A DNA stretch of 64,000 bases from a virus. Positions 63,767 through 64,000 of this stretch are shown piece by piece. The position numbers and the translations under genes are program-made. Where the stretch lies: positions 36,108 through 100,107 of the IMG/VR virus record IMGVR_UViG_3300025666_000003; one strand, written 5' to 3'. The notes below the pieces were generated by a model. The model was not told where the DNA came from, ran no database searches, and worked only from the letters and a program-made list of their open reading frames with translations. Numbering within the stretch: the first letter of the stretch is position 1; the number at the start of each line of letters is the position of its first letter.

Positions 63767-64000
63767 TTAGTTTTTAACTTTAGACATGCTTGTTACTCTT
63801 TTATTTAAAGCCTTAATGTCTTTTGATATACATTGAAATGTTTTTTCACTTGTGTCTTTATTATTATCCATTTCTTTTTTAATGTACTCTATGTTTCTTG
63901 CTTGAGTAGTTGCATTAACATCAACCTTTCTATGAATTTCGCTTACTTCCTGGCTTATTGTCATTGCATCTGGTGGCCTACAGTTGACAGCTTTATCTAC
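63767..64000 (-). CDS. Small coiled-coil-like protein (5' end outside window)
   Basis: A frame is open from the right edge to TAA at 63767. An internal ATG at 63964 would give 65 aa, but 12 further in-frame codons (VDKAVNCRPPDA) lie before it without a stop, so the gene may start outside. The sequence has a heptad-like pattern of Ile, Val and Lys (EVSEIHRKVDVN, NIEYIKKEMDNN, DIKALNKRVTSM), suggesting a coiled coil. It is the first gene seen upstream of the lysis genes. Function unknown. Confidence 0.5.
   Translation of the reverse strand, partial: VDKAVNCRPPDAMTISQEVSEIHRKVDVNATTQARNIEYIKKEMDNNKDTSEKTFQCISKDIKALNKRVTSMSKVKN

Noticed and set aside
1-64000. Possible TAG or TGA recoding, known in some crAss-like phages
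   Set aside because: All large genes are open without in-frame TAG or TGA, and stops fall at expected boundaries under the standard code.
63965-64000. Relatively GC-rich edge sequence considered as a tRNA end
   Set aside because: It shows no T-loop or acceptor pattern and is in frame with the 65-aa protein, so read as coding.

Overview
The window is one contiguous stretch of a tailed-phage genome. The best fit is a crAss-like podovirus (order Crassvirales) infecting a member of the Bacteroidota. This assignment rests on recognising protein families and gene order by eye, because no search could be run. The supporting gene set is a large terminase, portal, HK97-fold capsid protein, IHF-like protein, PD-(D/E)XK nuclease, very large tail nozzle/stabilisation protein, a row of 700-2300 residue internal (cargo) proteins, and a giant virion-type RNA polymerase with a DxDxD catalytic loop. 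The DNA is strongly AT-rich. The clearest promoter matches the Bacteroidota type (TTG, 20 nt, TAnnTTTG).

Every gene is on the minus strand, so the window is best read from 64000 down to 1. From 64000 to about 61640 lies a lysis module: a coiled-coil protein cut by the window edge, a basic repeat protein, a two-helix holin candidate, a membrane-anchored spanin-like candidate, a muramidase-type endolysin with a peptidoglycan-binding domain, and a 55-aa protein. A hairpin terminator and a strong promoter follow. From 61575 to 56206 comes the packaging module: a basic-tailed protein, a winged-helix protein, an IHF-like protein, a Cys-rich zinc-ribbon protein, a PD-(D/E)XK nuclease, two small proteins, a TerS-position protein and TerL. 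From 56203 to 40692 come the head genes: portal, scaffold-like protein, major capsid protein, neck/accessory proteins, and a block of cysteine-rich, collagen-like and fibre-like proteins. Several of these genes are followed by intrinsic terminators.

A 141-nt intergenic region (40551-40691) holds three hairpins, a -7-like element and a repeated motif, and separates the fibres from the next unit. From 40550 to 32888 come a conserved protein of unknown role, two neck/ring proteins and the 1796-aa nozzle. From 32888 to 1 the genome encodes only very large proteins expected to be packaged and ejected. These carry short recurring head tags (LPxAQxG) and tail tags (acidic helix followed by GGYVVEE), a HEVNH metalloprotease motif, a beta-barrel-like domain and a PD-(D/E)XK nuclease domain. 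The last is a polymerase of at least 3352 codons that also contains a HEAWH zincin and runs off the left edge.

The reading frames are intact under the standard code. No tRNA, CRISPR, integrase or insertion sequence was seen. Two genes too short for ordinary ORF calling (42 and 55 aa) and one 51-aa gene were added by hand. The most unusual structure is the modular head/tail tag system on the ejected proteins, including one place where a tail tag directly abuts a head tag inside a single protein.
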